Under the pieces are notes generated by a model. It made no database searches, was not told where the DNA came from, and saw only the letters and a program-made list of their open reading frames with translations. A DNA stretch of 7,066 nucleotides, taken from an uncultured Pirellulaceae bacterium. GTDB taxonomy: Bacteria > Planctomycetota > Planctomycetia > Pirellulales > Pirellulaceae. The DNA lies in contig CAKQNH010000242.1 of the NCBI GenBank assembly GCA_934255105.1, positions 1 through 7,066 of the forward strand, read 5' to 3'. Position numbers and translations under genes: made by a program. Below are positions 1 to 6,099 of the stretch, in pieces (position 1 is the first letter of the stretch; each line of letters opens with the position of its first letter).

Positions 1-4
1 CACT

Positions 5-21
5 AGAGGCGCGAGTTTTTG
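5..21 (+). promoter_or_regulatory. Shine-Dalgarno site selecting a TTG start
   Basis: AGAGG at 5-9 is separated by 9 nt from the TTG at 19-21. It supports this non-ATG start over the ATG at 88. The stop TAG at 4-6 excludes any start further upstream in this frame. Confidence 0.5.
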
Positions 22-1860
22 TCCAAATCCAGTCAGTCAGCGAACTCAGATCGAACGCAGGCCGCGGCACCGCCCGCGCTCGTCCAGATGCCAAAGGCTT
101 GGCCTGCTACCCCGCCAACTGCCGCTGGCTCACCGTCTCAGGCGACACCCCCTCCTGCACCGTTATCCACTGCATCACCCGCTGCGCCGCCACCCGCTGC
201 ACCGCCACCCGCTGCGCCGCCACCCGCTGCACCGCTTCCCTTTGGGTCCCCCCCTGCTCCACCATCATCGCCGCCTCACCTGCTTAATTCCGTTGTACCT
301 CCATCTCCTCCAGCGACTTGGCTGGCAGCACCGCCGACAGCTCCTTTTCCGTCTCCGCCCAACCAGCCAACTGCGCCAGCCTCCAATGTGTCCAACCCGG
401 CCAACTCGCCTGGACGTGCTGGCAGACGCAAGCGACGCTTGGCGGCGATGCCCGAAACGGCCGGCGAACGACTGGCAGAGCAAGCCGTCCAGCGCCAGCG
501 ATTGCCCGCCTGGATGGCTAGCTTCGTCGTGCACTTAGTCCTCATCTTGATACTCGCAGCAACGCCGCTAGTCCGGCTCGCCGATGGTCCGCTGACGGTC
601 ATGCTGGGCTTTTCCGAAGCGGCGGGGCTCGCCCCTTTCGAGCTCTCTGCTGTTGACTCGTCTATCGACACTCCGCCGGAGGATTCGGAGTTCGACGCGC
701 TGGACGCCATACCCGATGCGGGGCAGCTATTGAAGGTTGCTTTGCCTGAGTTGGCTGAGCTGAAAGACCACTTCGGTTCGGACCCACAGTTGGCGTCGCT
801 GGATATTCCATTTGGAATTACCAATGGCCTGAAGGGGCGCAGCGGAGTGCTCAAGCAGGCGTTGTTATCGAAGTTCGGCGGAACGCAAGAGACCGAAGAA
901 GCCGTTGCGCTGGGGTTGAAGTGGCTGGCTAAGCAGCAGAAGAGCAATGGCTCGTGGAGTCTGCTGGGGCCTTACGGTCAGGGTGGGGTCAGCGAGAATG
1001 CCACGGCTGCCACAGCGCTGGCGCTGAATGCATTTCTCGGGGCCGGATCGACGCATTTAGAGGGCGAGTATATATCCAACGTCAAGTTGGGTTTGGCCTA
1101 CTTGGTCCGCAAGCAGAATAGCGATGGCTTCTTTCCCGACGCTCGCGAGCCGTCGCGGCAGCAGATGTATGCTCAAGCCTTGGCCACGATCGCAGTCACC
1201 GAAGCCTATGGAATGTCCCGCGACGAGGAGTTGAAAGTCGCCGCACAGCGGGCGATGAAATATGCGGCGTGGTCTCAGAGCAAACTGCGCGGTTGGCGTT
1301 ACGAACCGCGGATCGATGCCGATCTGTCCGTCACCGGATGGTTTGTGATGGCTATGATTACCGGCAAGATGGCCGGACTAGAAGTGGACGAATACAAGCT
1401 ACAGATGGTCAATGAGTTTTTGGATAGCGTCAGCCACGAAGATAAGTCGCGTTATGGCTATGACGGTCGCGACGCGCCCAGCTTGAGTATGACGGCTGAA
1501 GGCCTACTGTGTCGTATCTACTTGGGCTGGCCACGCACTCATCCGGCCTTGCTGCAAGCCATCCGCGATGACTTGCTCCCGGCTACACCCAGCCTTGACG
1601 AAGAGAGTTACAGCGTCTACTACTGGTACTACGCGACCCAGGTCCTGCATCATGTGGGAGACTCCGCCTGGGAAACTTGGAATCGCGATATGCGCCGCGT
1701 CATTCCGGCCATGCAAGAAAAGAATGGCCGCGAGGCGGGAAGCTGGTCCCCAAACCTGGACGCCTTCGGACCCGCCGGTGGTCGCTTGTATACCACGTGT
1801 CTGAACCTCTATTGTTTGGAGGTCTATTACCGCCACTTGAGCATCTACGATATCCACTAA
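19..1860 (+). CDS. Membrane-anchored prenyltransferase/squalene-cyclase-repeat (alpha/alpha-toroid) protein with Pro/Ala-rich N-terminus
   Basis: This 613-aa protein has three parts. Residues ~15-135 are Pro/Ala/Ser-rich and probably disordered. A basic stretch (GRAGRRKRRLA, ~residue 132) is followed by one hydrophobic helix at ~166-185 (MASFVVHLVLILILAATPLV), suggesting cytoplasmic N-terminus and periplasmic C-terminus. Residues ~290-613 carry helical repeats of the squalene-cyclase/prenyltransferase type: GLKWLAKQQKSNGSWSL (~299-315), GLAYLVRKQNSDGFF (~359-373) and a third ending RGWRYEP (~430). At 433-436 it reads DADL, then SVTGW, where true squalene-hopene cyclases have the acidic DxDD motif; the last Asp is missing and the domain is half the usual length, so cyclase activity is unlikely (inference). 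The start is TTG at 19: an in-frame TAG lies at 4-6 and AGAGG at 5-9 is well placed; ATG 88 (residue 24) is the alternative. Such proteins are common in planctomycetes, with unknown function. It lies 21 nt upstream of the ubiD-family gene. Confidence 0.85.
   Translation: MSKSSQSANSDRTQAAAPPALVQMPKAWPATPPTAAGSPSQATPPPAPLSTASPAAPPPAAPPPAAPPPAAPLPFGSPPAPPSSPPHLLNSVVPPSPPATWLAAPPTAPFPSPPNQPTAPASNVSNPANSPGRAGRRKRRLAAMPETAGERLAEQAVQRQRLPAWMASFVVHLVLILILAATPLVRLADGPLTVMLGFSEAAGLAPFELSAVDSSIDTPPEDSEFDALDAIPDAGQLLKVALPELAELKDHFGSDPQLASLDIPFGITNGLKGRSGVLKQALLSKFGGTQETEEAVALGLKWLAKQQKSNGSWSLLGPYGQGGVSENATAATALALNAFLGAGSTHLEGEYISNVKLGLAYLVRKQNSDGFFPDAREPSRQQMYAQALATIAVTEAYGMSRDEELKVAAQRAMKYAAWSQSKLRGWRYEPRIDADLSVTGWFVMAMITGKMAGLEVDEYKLQMVNEFLDSVSHEDKSRYGYDGRDAPSLSMTAEGLLCRIYLGWPRTHPALLQAIRDDLLPATPSLDEESYSVYYWYYATQVLHHVGDSAWETWNRDMRRVIPAMQEKNGREAGSWSPNLDAFGPAGGRLYTTCLNLYCLEVYYRHLSIYDIH
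178..237 (+). repeat. Four 15-bp in-frame tandem repeats encoding PAAPP
   Basis: Four adjacent copies of CCCGCTGCRCCGCCA begin at 178, 193, 208 and 223. The one variable base alternates G, A, G, A, so the real history may be duplication of a 30-bp unit. The last copy ends CTT instead of CCA. They encode the PAAPP repeats at residues 54-73. Because the unit is a multiple of three, copy-number change by slippage would keep the reading frame and only alter the length of the Pro/Ala-rich tether. Confidence 0.9.
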
Positions 1861-1880
1861 TGCAGCGACTTTCACTCTAG
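1860..1880 (+). other. Six-codon bridging mini-ORF between the cyclase-repeat gene and the ubiD-family gene
   Basis: The stop of the upstream gene (TAA, 1858-1860) shares its last A with an ATG at 1860-1862. This opens MQRLSL and ends with TAG at 1878-1880, one base before the ATG at 1882 of the next gene. No Shine-Dalgarno sequence is visible before 1882. The arrangement would let ribosomes reinitiate step by step, giving translational coupling, but a chance occurrence over 21 nt is quite possible. Confidence 0.3.
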
Positions 1881-1881
1881 T

Positions 1882-3717
1882 ATGGCCTACCGCAGCACGC
1901 GTCAATTGGTGGACGATCTCCAACGCAACGGGCGACTGATCGTGATCGACCAACCCGTCGATCCTTATCTGGAAATTGCCGAAATCCATCGCCGCGTCTA
2001 TCGCAATCAAGGGCCGGCACTGCTGTTCAGCAATGTGATTGGATGCAGCTTTCCAGTGGCTACCAACCTGTTCGGCACGCTTGAGCGTGCGCGGTTCATC
2101 TTTCGGCAGACGATCGAGAGCGTTAGCTTGGCAGTGCGTTGGAAGGCGCGTCCCGCCGAGGCATGGCGGACACCGCTCAAACTTTTGCATGCTCCGCAAA
2201 TCGCGTGGCGAATGCGGCCACGCACCGTCGCGCGGGCAGCGGTCATGCAACACTCGTGCCGACTTTCTGAGCTACCGAAAATCGTGTGTTGGCCCGAGGA
2301 CGGTGGACCTTTTGTGACCCTGCCACAAGTGCTTACACAAATGCCCGACGAACCAGCGCTATCGTCCAGCAATCTAGGGATGTATCGAGTGCAATTGTCC
2401 GGCAATGAATATCTTCCCGAAGTGGAGTGTGGGATGCACTACCAGCTCCACCGTGGAATAGGCGTGCATCACACGCGAGCTATTTCACTGGGGCGATCGT
2501 TACCTGTGAGCGTCACAGTTGGTGGAACACCGGCTATGACAATTGGCGCCGTGATGCCACTGCCCGAAGGGATGAGCGAGTTGATGTTTGCGGGCGCGCT
2601 GGCCGGCCACCGCATTCCCGTTCACCTATCTGCGGATACAGCCCCCATCTATGCCGATGCCGACTTTTGCATCGTCGGAGATGTGGTGCCAGGCGAATTG
2701 AAGCCGGAGGGGCCGTTTGGCGATCACTTGGGTTACTACGCCCGCGTTCACGACTTTCCCGTGATGCGCGTCAAGCGCGTCTACCATCGCGCCGGCGCAG
2801 TGTGGCCCATGACAGTCGTCGGTCGACCACCTCAGGAGGACACGACGTTCGGCGAATTAATTCACGATCTAACCGGCCCCATGATACCGGCCGTGTTGCC
2901 GGGGGTGCGACAAGTCCACGCGGTGGATGCGGCCGGCGTTCACCCGCTGTTGTTGGCGGTGGGTTCGGAGCGCTACACACCCTATGCCAAAGTGGATCGA
3001 CCACAGGAGTTGTTGACTCAGGCCAGCGCAATCCTGGGACAGGGGCAATTGTCATTGGCCAAGTATCTGTGGATCATCGACGGCGAGCAAGCCGGTGCGC
3101 CCGATGCACGGCAGCTTGAGGATTTCTTTCAGCACGCATTGTCGCGCGTCGATTGGCGGCGCGATTTGCACTTCACTACTTGCACTACAATCGACACGCT
3201 CGACTATTCAGGGAGCGGGCTCAACCAGGGCTCCAAGCTGGTCATTGCCGCTTCTGGGCCAGCCCTGCGCGAGCTGTCTTCCGAAATCGACGGCGGTCTG
3301 CAGTTGCCCGACCAATGGCACGAGCCGCGTTTGAGCCTGCCAGGCATATTGGTCGTGCGTGGTGAGCCACACGCGGGGCAGTCCAGCCGTCGCGAGCTGG
3401 AGGCGCTGTGCGACCGATTGCCGGCGACTGCGTGGATCGATCGTTATCCGTTGATCGTTGTCTGCGATGACAGCCACTTCACGGCCCGCAATTTTGAGAA
3501 TTTCGCCTGGACGACATTCACTCGTAGCAATCCCGCAGTGGACGTGTATGGCATCGGTGCCAGCCTGCAAGACAAACACTTCGGTTGTACTGGCAGCTTG
3601 GTAATCGACGCGCGGACCAAGCCGCATCACGCCGCTGGCTTGATCGAAGATCCACAGACCACACGCAAGGTCGACGCCCGTGCAACGCGCGGCGACGAGC
3701 TGGCTAAGTATCTCTAG
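1882..3717 (+). CDS. UbiD-family decarboxylase (prenylated-FMN dependent), long form
   Basis: UbiD-family enzymes reversibly decarboxylate aromatic or alpha,beta-unsaturated acids with prenylated FMN supplied by a UbiX-type flavin prenyltransferase (not in this window). The N-terminus (MAYRSTRQLVDDLQRNGRL, then DPYLEIAEIHRRV and GPALLFSNV) is typical. Core motifs are present: NLGMYR (164-169), GMHYQLHR (184-191), PLPEGMSELMFAGAL (from 226), EGPFGDH (276-282) and VVGRPPQED. By comparison with Aspergillus Fdc1 (R173, E277, E282; metal ligands N168, H191, E233) the catalytic set here is R169, E276 and D281, with N164, H186 and a Glu near 229-233 as metal/cofactor ligands; all look intact. At 611 aa it is longer than E. 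coli UbiD (about 500 aa), with a C-terminal extension ending ARTKPHHAAGLIEDP...RGDELAKYL, as in the ~600-aa homologues of futalosine-pathway menaquinone makers. A menaquinone role is inference; the substrate cannot be read from sequence. Probably co-transcribed with the gene ending at 1860. Confidence 0.93.
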   Translation: MAYRSTRQLVDDLQRNGRLIVIDQPVDPYLEIAEIHRRVYRNQGPALLFSNVIGCSFPVATNLFGTLERARFIFRQTIESVSLAVRWKARPAEAWRTPLKLLHAPQIAWRMRPRTVARAAVMQHSCRLSELPKIVCWPEDGGPFVTLPQVLTQMPDEPALSSSNLGMYRVQLSGNEYLPEVECGMHYQLHRGIGVHHTRAISLGRSLPVSVTVGGTPAMTIGAVMPLPEGMSELMFAGALAGHRIPVHLSADTAPIYADADFCIVGDVVPGELKPEGPFGDHLGYYARVHDFPVMRVKRVYHRAGAVWPMTVVGRPPQEDTTFGELIHDLTGPMIPAVLPGVRQVHAVDAAGVHPLLLAVGSERYTPYAKVDRPQELLTQASAILGQGQLSLAKYLWIIDGEQAGAPDARQLEDFFQHALSRVDWRRDLHFTTCTTIDTLDYSGSGLNQGSKLVIAASGPALRELSSEIDGGLQLPDQWHEPRLSLPGILVVRGEPHAGQSSRRELEALCDRLPATAWIDRYPLIVVCDDSHFTARNFENFAWTTFTRSNPAVDVYGIGASLQDKHFGCTGSLVIDARTKPHHAAGLIEDPQTTRKVDARATRGDELAKYL

Positions 3718-3743
3718 CGTGAGATACGTTTCTGCGCGTTGCT

Positions 3744-3773
3744 CTTTAGACTGCTGCGACTCGTCGTAGCTTT
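3744..3773 (+). repeat. Left terminal inverted repeat, also a terminator-like hairpin
   Basis: Within it, GCTGCGAC (3753-3760) and GTCGTAGC (3763-3770) pair at 7 of 8 positions plus one mismatch or wobble, followed by TTTT at 3771-3774. Located 27 nt after the ubiD-family stop, it could act as a weak intrinsic terminator for that operon, although the 2-nt loop requires the inner pairs to open. Confidence 0.5.
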
Positions 3774-3923
3774 TGGTCACGACCAGGGGCCATGAGCGGT
3801 TTCGACGGTGGGGAATAATTTCTCGGAAGAGTATGCCATCAGGTGCTTAGATCCCAAGCTGGTGGACTTTAGCTCCAAGCTAACTCGTACCGTCAAACTC
3901 GCCGTGCGGCAATGCTACGCGTG

Positions 3924-3953
3924 AAAGCTACGACAAGTCGCAGCAGTCCAAGG
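3924..3953 (-). repeat. Right terminal inverted repeat, mirror-image hairpin
   Basis: This is the inverted copy of 3744-3773 (27 of 30 identical). Read on the minus strand it gives GCTGCGAC-TT-GTCGTAGC followed by TTT, so it is oriented as a possible weak terminator for the minus-strand gene that ends at 4073. Confidence 0.5.
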
Positions 3954-4039
3954 TTGCTGCATCGCCAACCACGGGCAACTTCTCTACTCACAGCTTGACG
4001 GCGCGTCGTCCATCGCTCCGTCTCGCTTTACAAACTCAC

Positions 4040-4058
4040 CGCCTCTGCACCTGAGGCG
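4040..4058 (-). terminator. Possible weak terminator of the exported-protein gene
   Basis: On the minus strand CGCCTC and GAGGCG form a perfect 6-bp stem with a 7-nt loop, beginning 15 nt after the stop codon at 4073. Only a poor T-stretch (GTGAGTTTG) follows, so function as an intrinsic terminator is uncertain. Confidence 0.3.
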
Positions 4059-4072
4059 ATCATGCACGGCCG

Positions 4073-4951
4073 TTAGAATTTGCGGCGAGCCTGTTCCTGT
4101 TCAGCGACGCTGCGGGCGGCGGCCTCTGCGGCGCGGACGCGCAGAGCATTTTCATACTGAGCTACCAATTCTGGCGTCATGGCTTGGCGCGCCAAGCGGT
4201 AGTAGACGCGGGCGGCTTGGATGCTGCCCGACCGCTCAGCCTGCTCGCCCAGTTCAACATAGTAGCGGACGTTGCTCTCTACCATCGATGCATTGACTGT
4301 CGTCGGTGTGCCACTGCCCGACAGCACGCGCTGCCACTTGCCAGGATCAGCGCCGACGCGGTTCGTATTATTAGCCGAAAGCTCGCGGGTGCTATCCGGA
4401 TAGCGACTGCTAAGCCGTGCGGGCTGGCCAGCGCCCTGCGAGTCATCGAGGGCTGGTGTGGCCGCTGGTCTAACCGCCGCCGCCGCTGGAGATGTTTGGC
4501 CGGCCACGTTCGTGCGCGGTGTGGCGCTGGCTAGGATGGCTTGGTCCAAAGCCTCCAGGTCGATGATTTGCACCGAAGTCGAAAGCGTCGACCCCCCTGC
4601 ACTGCCCCCAAATGCGCGGTTTGAAAAAGGACCAAAGCCGGAGCTCATCGAGCCTTGTCGTGCATAACCGCTGCCTCCCACGATGGCTGATCCGCCATCG
4701 GGTACTAGTACCGATCCACTGCTACTGAAACTATGCGCGCTGGGTAGCTGTACGACTTGTGCCTGCGCGCGTTGAGAGTTCAAGCTCAGCATGCATACCG
4801 CTAAGCACCACGCCGAGAAGGAGACGCGGCTGAATGTCGTCCACACCATCGGCTGAATTCGTAGGTGTGTTGCCATCCATGTCTTCGAGGGTTGAGATGA
4901 ATGCGCGAGTTGATACAAAGGGACCACACGTTCGAGTGCAGGAATTTTCAT
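4073..4951 (-). CDS. Exported protein with Ser/Gly-rich middle and C-terminal TPR-like helices, unknown function
   Basis: I do not recognise a named family. A hydrophobic segment VSFSAWCLAVCMLSL (residues 43-57, counted from ATG 4951) followed by NSQRAQA|Q predicts a Sec signal peptide cleaved after A64. That n-region is too long, so the real start may be M26 (ATG at 4876) or M35 (4849); no start has a clear Shine-Dalgarno site, and 4951 is retained as the longest. After cleavage come a low-complexity Ser/Gly-rich stretch (~residues 72-122), a Pro/Ala-rich linker, and a C-terminal ~65 residues: NVRYYVELGEQAERSGS, IQAARVYYRLARQAM, then an Ala/Glu/Arg-rich helix ending at the stop. The helix-turn-helix spacing resembles a single TPR-type hairpin seen in other planctomycete secreted proteins (inference). 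It probably acts outside the cytoplasm. It is convergent with the ubiD-family gene and divergent from the caspase-like gene. Confidence 0.75.
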   Translation of the reverse strand: MKIPALERVVPLYQLAHSSQPSKTWMATHLRIQPMVWTTFSRVSFSAWCLAVCMLSLNSQRAQAQVVQLPSAHSFSSSGSVLVPDGGSAIVGGSGYARQGSMSSGFGPFSNRAFGGSAGGSTLSTSVQIIDLEALDQAILASATPRTNVAGQTSPAAAAVRPAATPALDDSQGAGQPARLSSRYPDSTRELSANNTNRVGADPGKWQRVLSGSGTPTTVNASMVESNVRYYVELGEQAERSGSIQAARVYYRLARQAMTPELVAQYENALRVRAAEAAARSVAEQEQARRKF

Positions 4952-5001
4952 AGATCACGAGCCACTCAGGATGTAAGTCAACAATTTCGGAACGATCTAA
5001 C

Positions 5002-5030
5002 AGTATAGCGGCAGCCTGCTGCGTTGTAGC
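5002..5030 (-). promoter_or_regulatory. Candidate sigma70-type promoter for the exported-protein gene
   Basis: On the minus strand GCTACA (5030-5025) and TATACT (5007-5002) are separated by 17 nt. The -10 matches the consensus at 5 of 6 positions and the -35 at 3 of 6. Transcription would start near 4995, about 45 nt before ATG 4951. The spacer contains the short palindrome GCAGC-AG-GCTGC, a conceivable operator. Prediction by eye only. Confidence 0.35.
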
Positions 5031-5278
5031 TATTTATTTTCAGAACCCGACCGCTGGTTGGTGACGTGTGTGGAAGTCAATGCCGACACGACGAATTGGC
5101 TAATACAAACTACCCATTGGAGGTATTTTCGGCGCGGCAAGTTAAATTTCCAGCGGAATCGGTCAGATTGTAGAATATGCAGAATATGGCGAATTTGATG
5201 GAAAACCAGCAAAATGGCGTTGCCTTGCGAACCTTTACTCAGAAAGCCGATTGTCGGTCACTTTATTCCGCCCGGTAA

Positions 5279-5292
5279 GTTATGCTGATAAC
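5279..5292. promoter_or_regulatory. Operator-like inverted repeat GTTAT-GCTG-ATAAC
   Basis: This perfect 5-bp inverted repeat with a 4-nt centre lies 56 nt upstream of the caspase-like gene's ATG (5348). The location would suit a repressor site or a short 5' hairpin, but such a small palindrome can occur by chance. Confidence 0.2.
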
Positions 5293-5310
5293 CTAAGCTT
5301 GGCGGGGCAG

Positions 5311-5354
5311 ATGGCACCTAGGAACTTCGTATGAAACAATTTTGCAGATGGTAA
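5311..5354 (+). other. Two chained mini-ORFs overlapping the start of the caspase-like gene
   Basis: ATG 5311 opens MAPRNFV, whose TGA (5332-5334) overlaps ATG 5331 as ATGA. ATG 5331 opens MKQFCRW and stops at TAA 5352-5354, which lies just inside the next gene (ATGGTAA, start at 5348). ATG 5331 has AGGA (5320-5323) 7 nt upstream, the best Shine-Dalgarno match in this stretch, while 5348 itself has none. Coupled reinitiation is possible; coincidence is equally possible. Confidence 0.25.
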
Positions 5355-5956
5355 GCAGCACGAAAATGGGACGCGGCATCTTCGCAATCGAAGGCGAATG
5401 GCATTCCGACCTGCGGCAGGGATTGAGCTTCCGGCCGATCGTGGAGCTATTGTCCAAGATGGACAATCGCATATCGTTCGTGCATCGAGACGCAGCCACC
5501 CGCGCCGAACTGTTCTATTACTTGGACAAGTGGACGCAGAAGCGCTACTCGCGTTATCCGATCCTCTACTTGGGCTATCACGGTGTCCAGGAGTGCATCC
5601 TGATTGGCGATGGACGCAGTCGCGATCGACAACTGAGCTTGAGTGAATTGGGGCAACAACTAGAGGGGCGTTGTGCGCAGCGCATCATTTACTTAGGCAG
5701 TTGCGAAACCATGAAGATGGATGTCCGCAAGCTCAAAGCCTTCTTGCGTCAGACGGGCGCGCTGGCCGTATGTGGCTACCGCGAGCAGGTCAATATGCTG
5801 CGCTCGGCTGCTTTCGAGCTGCTGCTGTTTCATGCGTTGCTGCAAAATACGCTAACCATTCAAGGGGCTCGAGCAACCGCGCGGAGCATCCAGCGCGATG
5901 AAAAACCCTTGTGCATCGACTTGGGCTTTCGCATGGTAGTGCGTTCGGCGAAGTAG
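5348..5956 (+). CDS. Small caspase/CHAT-like protein (putative His-Cys dyad), uncharacterised
   Basis: The protein is 202 aa from ATG 5348; TTG 5342 and ATG 5366 (MGRGIFAIEGEW) are alternative starts, and the last fits where conservation seems to begin. Seen directly: a hydrophobic strand ending PILYLGYHG (71-79) and another ending RIIYLGSCETM (112-122), placing H78 and C119 at the ends of consecutive strands. That geometry is the hallmark of the caspase-haemoglobinase fold (CHAT, peptidase C14/C80), where His and Cys form the catalytic dyad. A third strand, GALAVCGYREQVNM, follows. Its shape resembles a small uncharacterised bacterial family that I believe is Pfam DUF6642, unverified. No signal peptide or membrane segment is seen, so it is probably cytoplasmic. 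Full CHAT proteases are usually larger and fused to TPR or repeat domains; this one stands alone, with no evident substrate or regulator next to it. Peptidase activity is inference. Confidence 0.75.
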   Translation: MVSSTKMGRGIFAIEGEWHSDLRQGLSFRPIVELLSKMDNRISFVHRDAATRAELFYYLDKWTQKRYSRYPILYLGYHGVQECILIGDGRSRDRQLSLSELGQQLEGRCAQRIIYLGSCETMKMDVRKLKAFLRQTGALAVCGYREQVNMLRSAAFELLLFHALLQNTLTIQGARATARSIQRDEKPLCIDLGFRMVVRSAK

Positions 5957-5992
5957 CTCCCTGTCATACGCGACGTCGCCAGGCTTGGGCAA

Positions 5993-6026
5993 CTCAATAA
6001 GTTAATAAGCTCAATAAGTTAATAAG
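5993..6026 (+). repeat. Exact 17-bp tandem duplication
   Basis: CTCAATAAGTTAATAAG occurs at 5993-6009 and again at 6010-6026 without any mismatch. Each unit itself holds two AATAAG motifs, so AATAAG appears four times in 34 bp. It starts 37 nt after the stop of the caspase-like gene and about 230 nt before the next start. It may be a recent slippage duplication or a pair of binding sites. Confidence 0.9.
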
Positions 6027-6072
6027 CGTGAGGTCCTGGAGCGGAAGTCGCCAAAACTTGCGGCCTAGACTT

Positions 6073-6099
6073 TTGAAATAACACTTGATTCACGACAAT
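6073..6099 (+). promoter_or_regulatory. Weak sigma70-like promoter candidate
   Basis: TTGAAA and GACAAT are separated by 15 nt, shorter than the usual 16-18. Both hexamers differ from consensus at 2 or fewer positions. It would drive the gene at 6257. Low certainty. Confidence 0.2.

Larger units (their letters stand above)
3744..3953. mobile_element. MITE-like non-coding element, 210 bp, with 30-bp terminal inverted repeats and TTGCT flanking duplication
   Basis: The left end (3744-3773) and the reverse complement of the right end (3924-3953) match at 27 of 30 positions, with an uninterrupted 13-bp match at one part and 11 bp at another. The element is flanked directly on both sides by TTGCT (3739-3743 and 3954-3958), as expected of a 5-bp target-site duplication. 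It is too short for a transposase and has no convincing ORF, so it would need a transposase supplied elsewhere. It sits in a convergent intergenic gap, a harmless insertion site. An alternative reading is that the two inverted ends are matching bidirectional terminators for the converging genes: each end holds the hairpin GCTGCGAC-TC-GTCGTAGC or its near-copy followed by T residues pointing away from the nearer gene. The two readings are not exclusive. Confidence 0.55.
3718..4072. other. Non-coding gap between convergent genes
   Basis: This 355-bp region lies between the stops of the converging ubiD-family gene and the exported-protein gene. No plausible gene is seen on either strand. Its content is largely the MITE-like element at 3744-3953, a perfect small hairpin inside it (TTAGCT-CCA-AGCTAA, 3869-3883), and a hairpin at 4040-4058 near the end of the minus-strand gene. 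Confidence 0.75.
4952..5347. other. Divergent intergenic region, AT-richer than its surroundings
   Basis: About 390 bp separate the two divergent genes. Visible content: the minus-strand promoter candidate at 5002-5030, a 9-bp-period direct repeat of AGAATATG (5172-5179 and 5181-5188), a 33-codon ORF (5177-5278) without a ribosome site, a perfect small inverted repeat at 5279-5292, and two overlapping mini-ORFs at 5311-5354. I found no stable RNA gene and no convincing protein gene. Confidence 0.6.

Noticed and set aside
276..947. 223-codon open frame on the minus strand
   Set aside because: It lies opposite the Pro/Ala-rich and toroid coding region, and GC-rich codons for Pro and Ala keep the opposite frame open. 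Its own composition is Ser/Ala-rich with no domain signal.
19..1860. Functional squalene-hopene cyclase
   Set aside because: The DxDD motif is degenerate (DADL), the repeat domain is about half the usual length, and the protein has a long membrane-anchored tether.
1504..2253. 249-codon open frame on the minus strand spanning the junction of the first two genes
   Set aside because: It is antisense to two well-supported genes and shows no family motif.
2427..3119. 230-codon plus-strand frame inside the ubiD-family gene
   Set aside because: Extremely Arg/Ser-rich, and overlaps the catalytic region of a clear UbiD protein in another frame; a shadow frame.
3208..3780. 190-codon minus-strand frame overlapping the end of the ubiD-family gene
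   Set aside because: Antisense to conserved UbiD C-terminal sequence; it would also start inside the inverted-repeat element.
5030..5212. 60-codon minus-strand ORF in the divergent intergenic region
   Set aside because: Needs a TTG start without a ribosome site and shows no motif; it also runs across the candidate promoter region.
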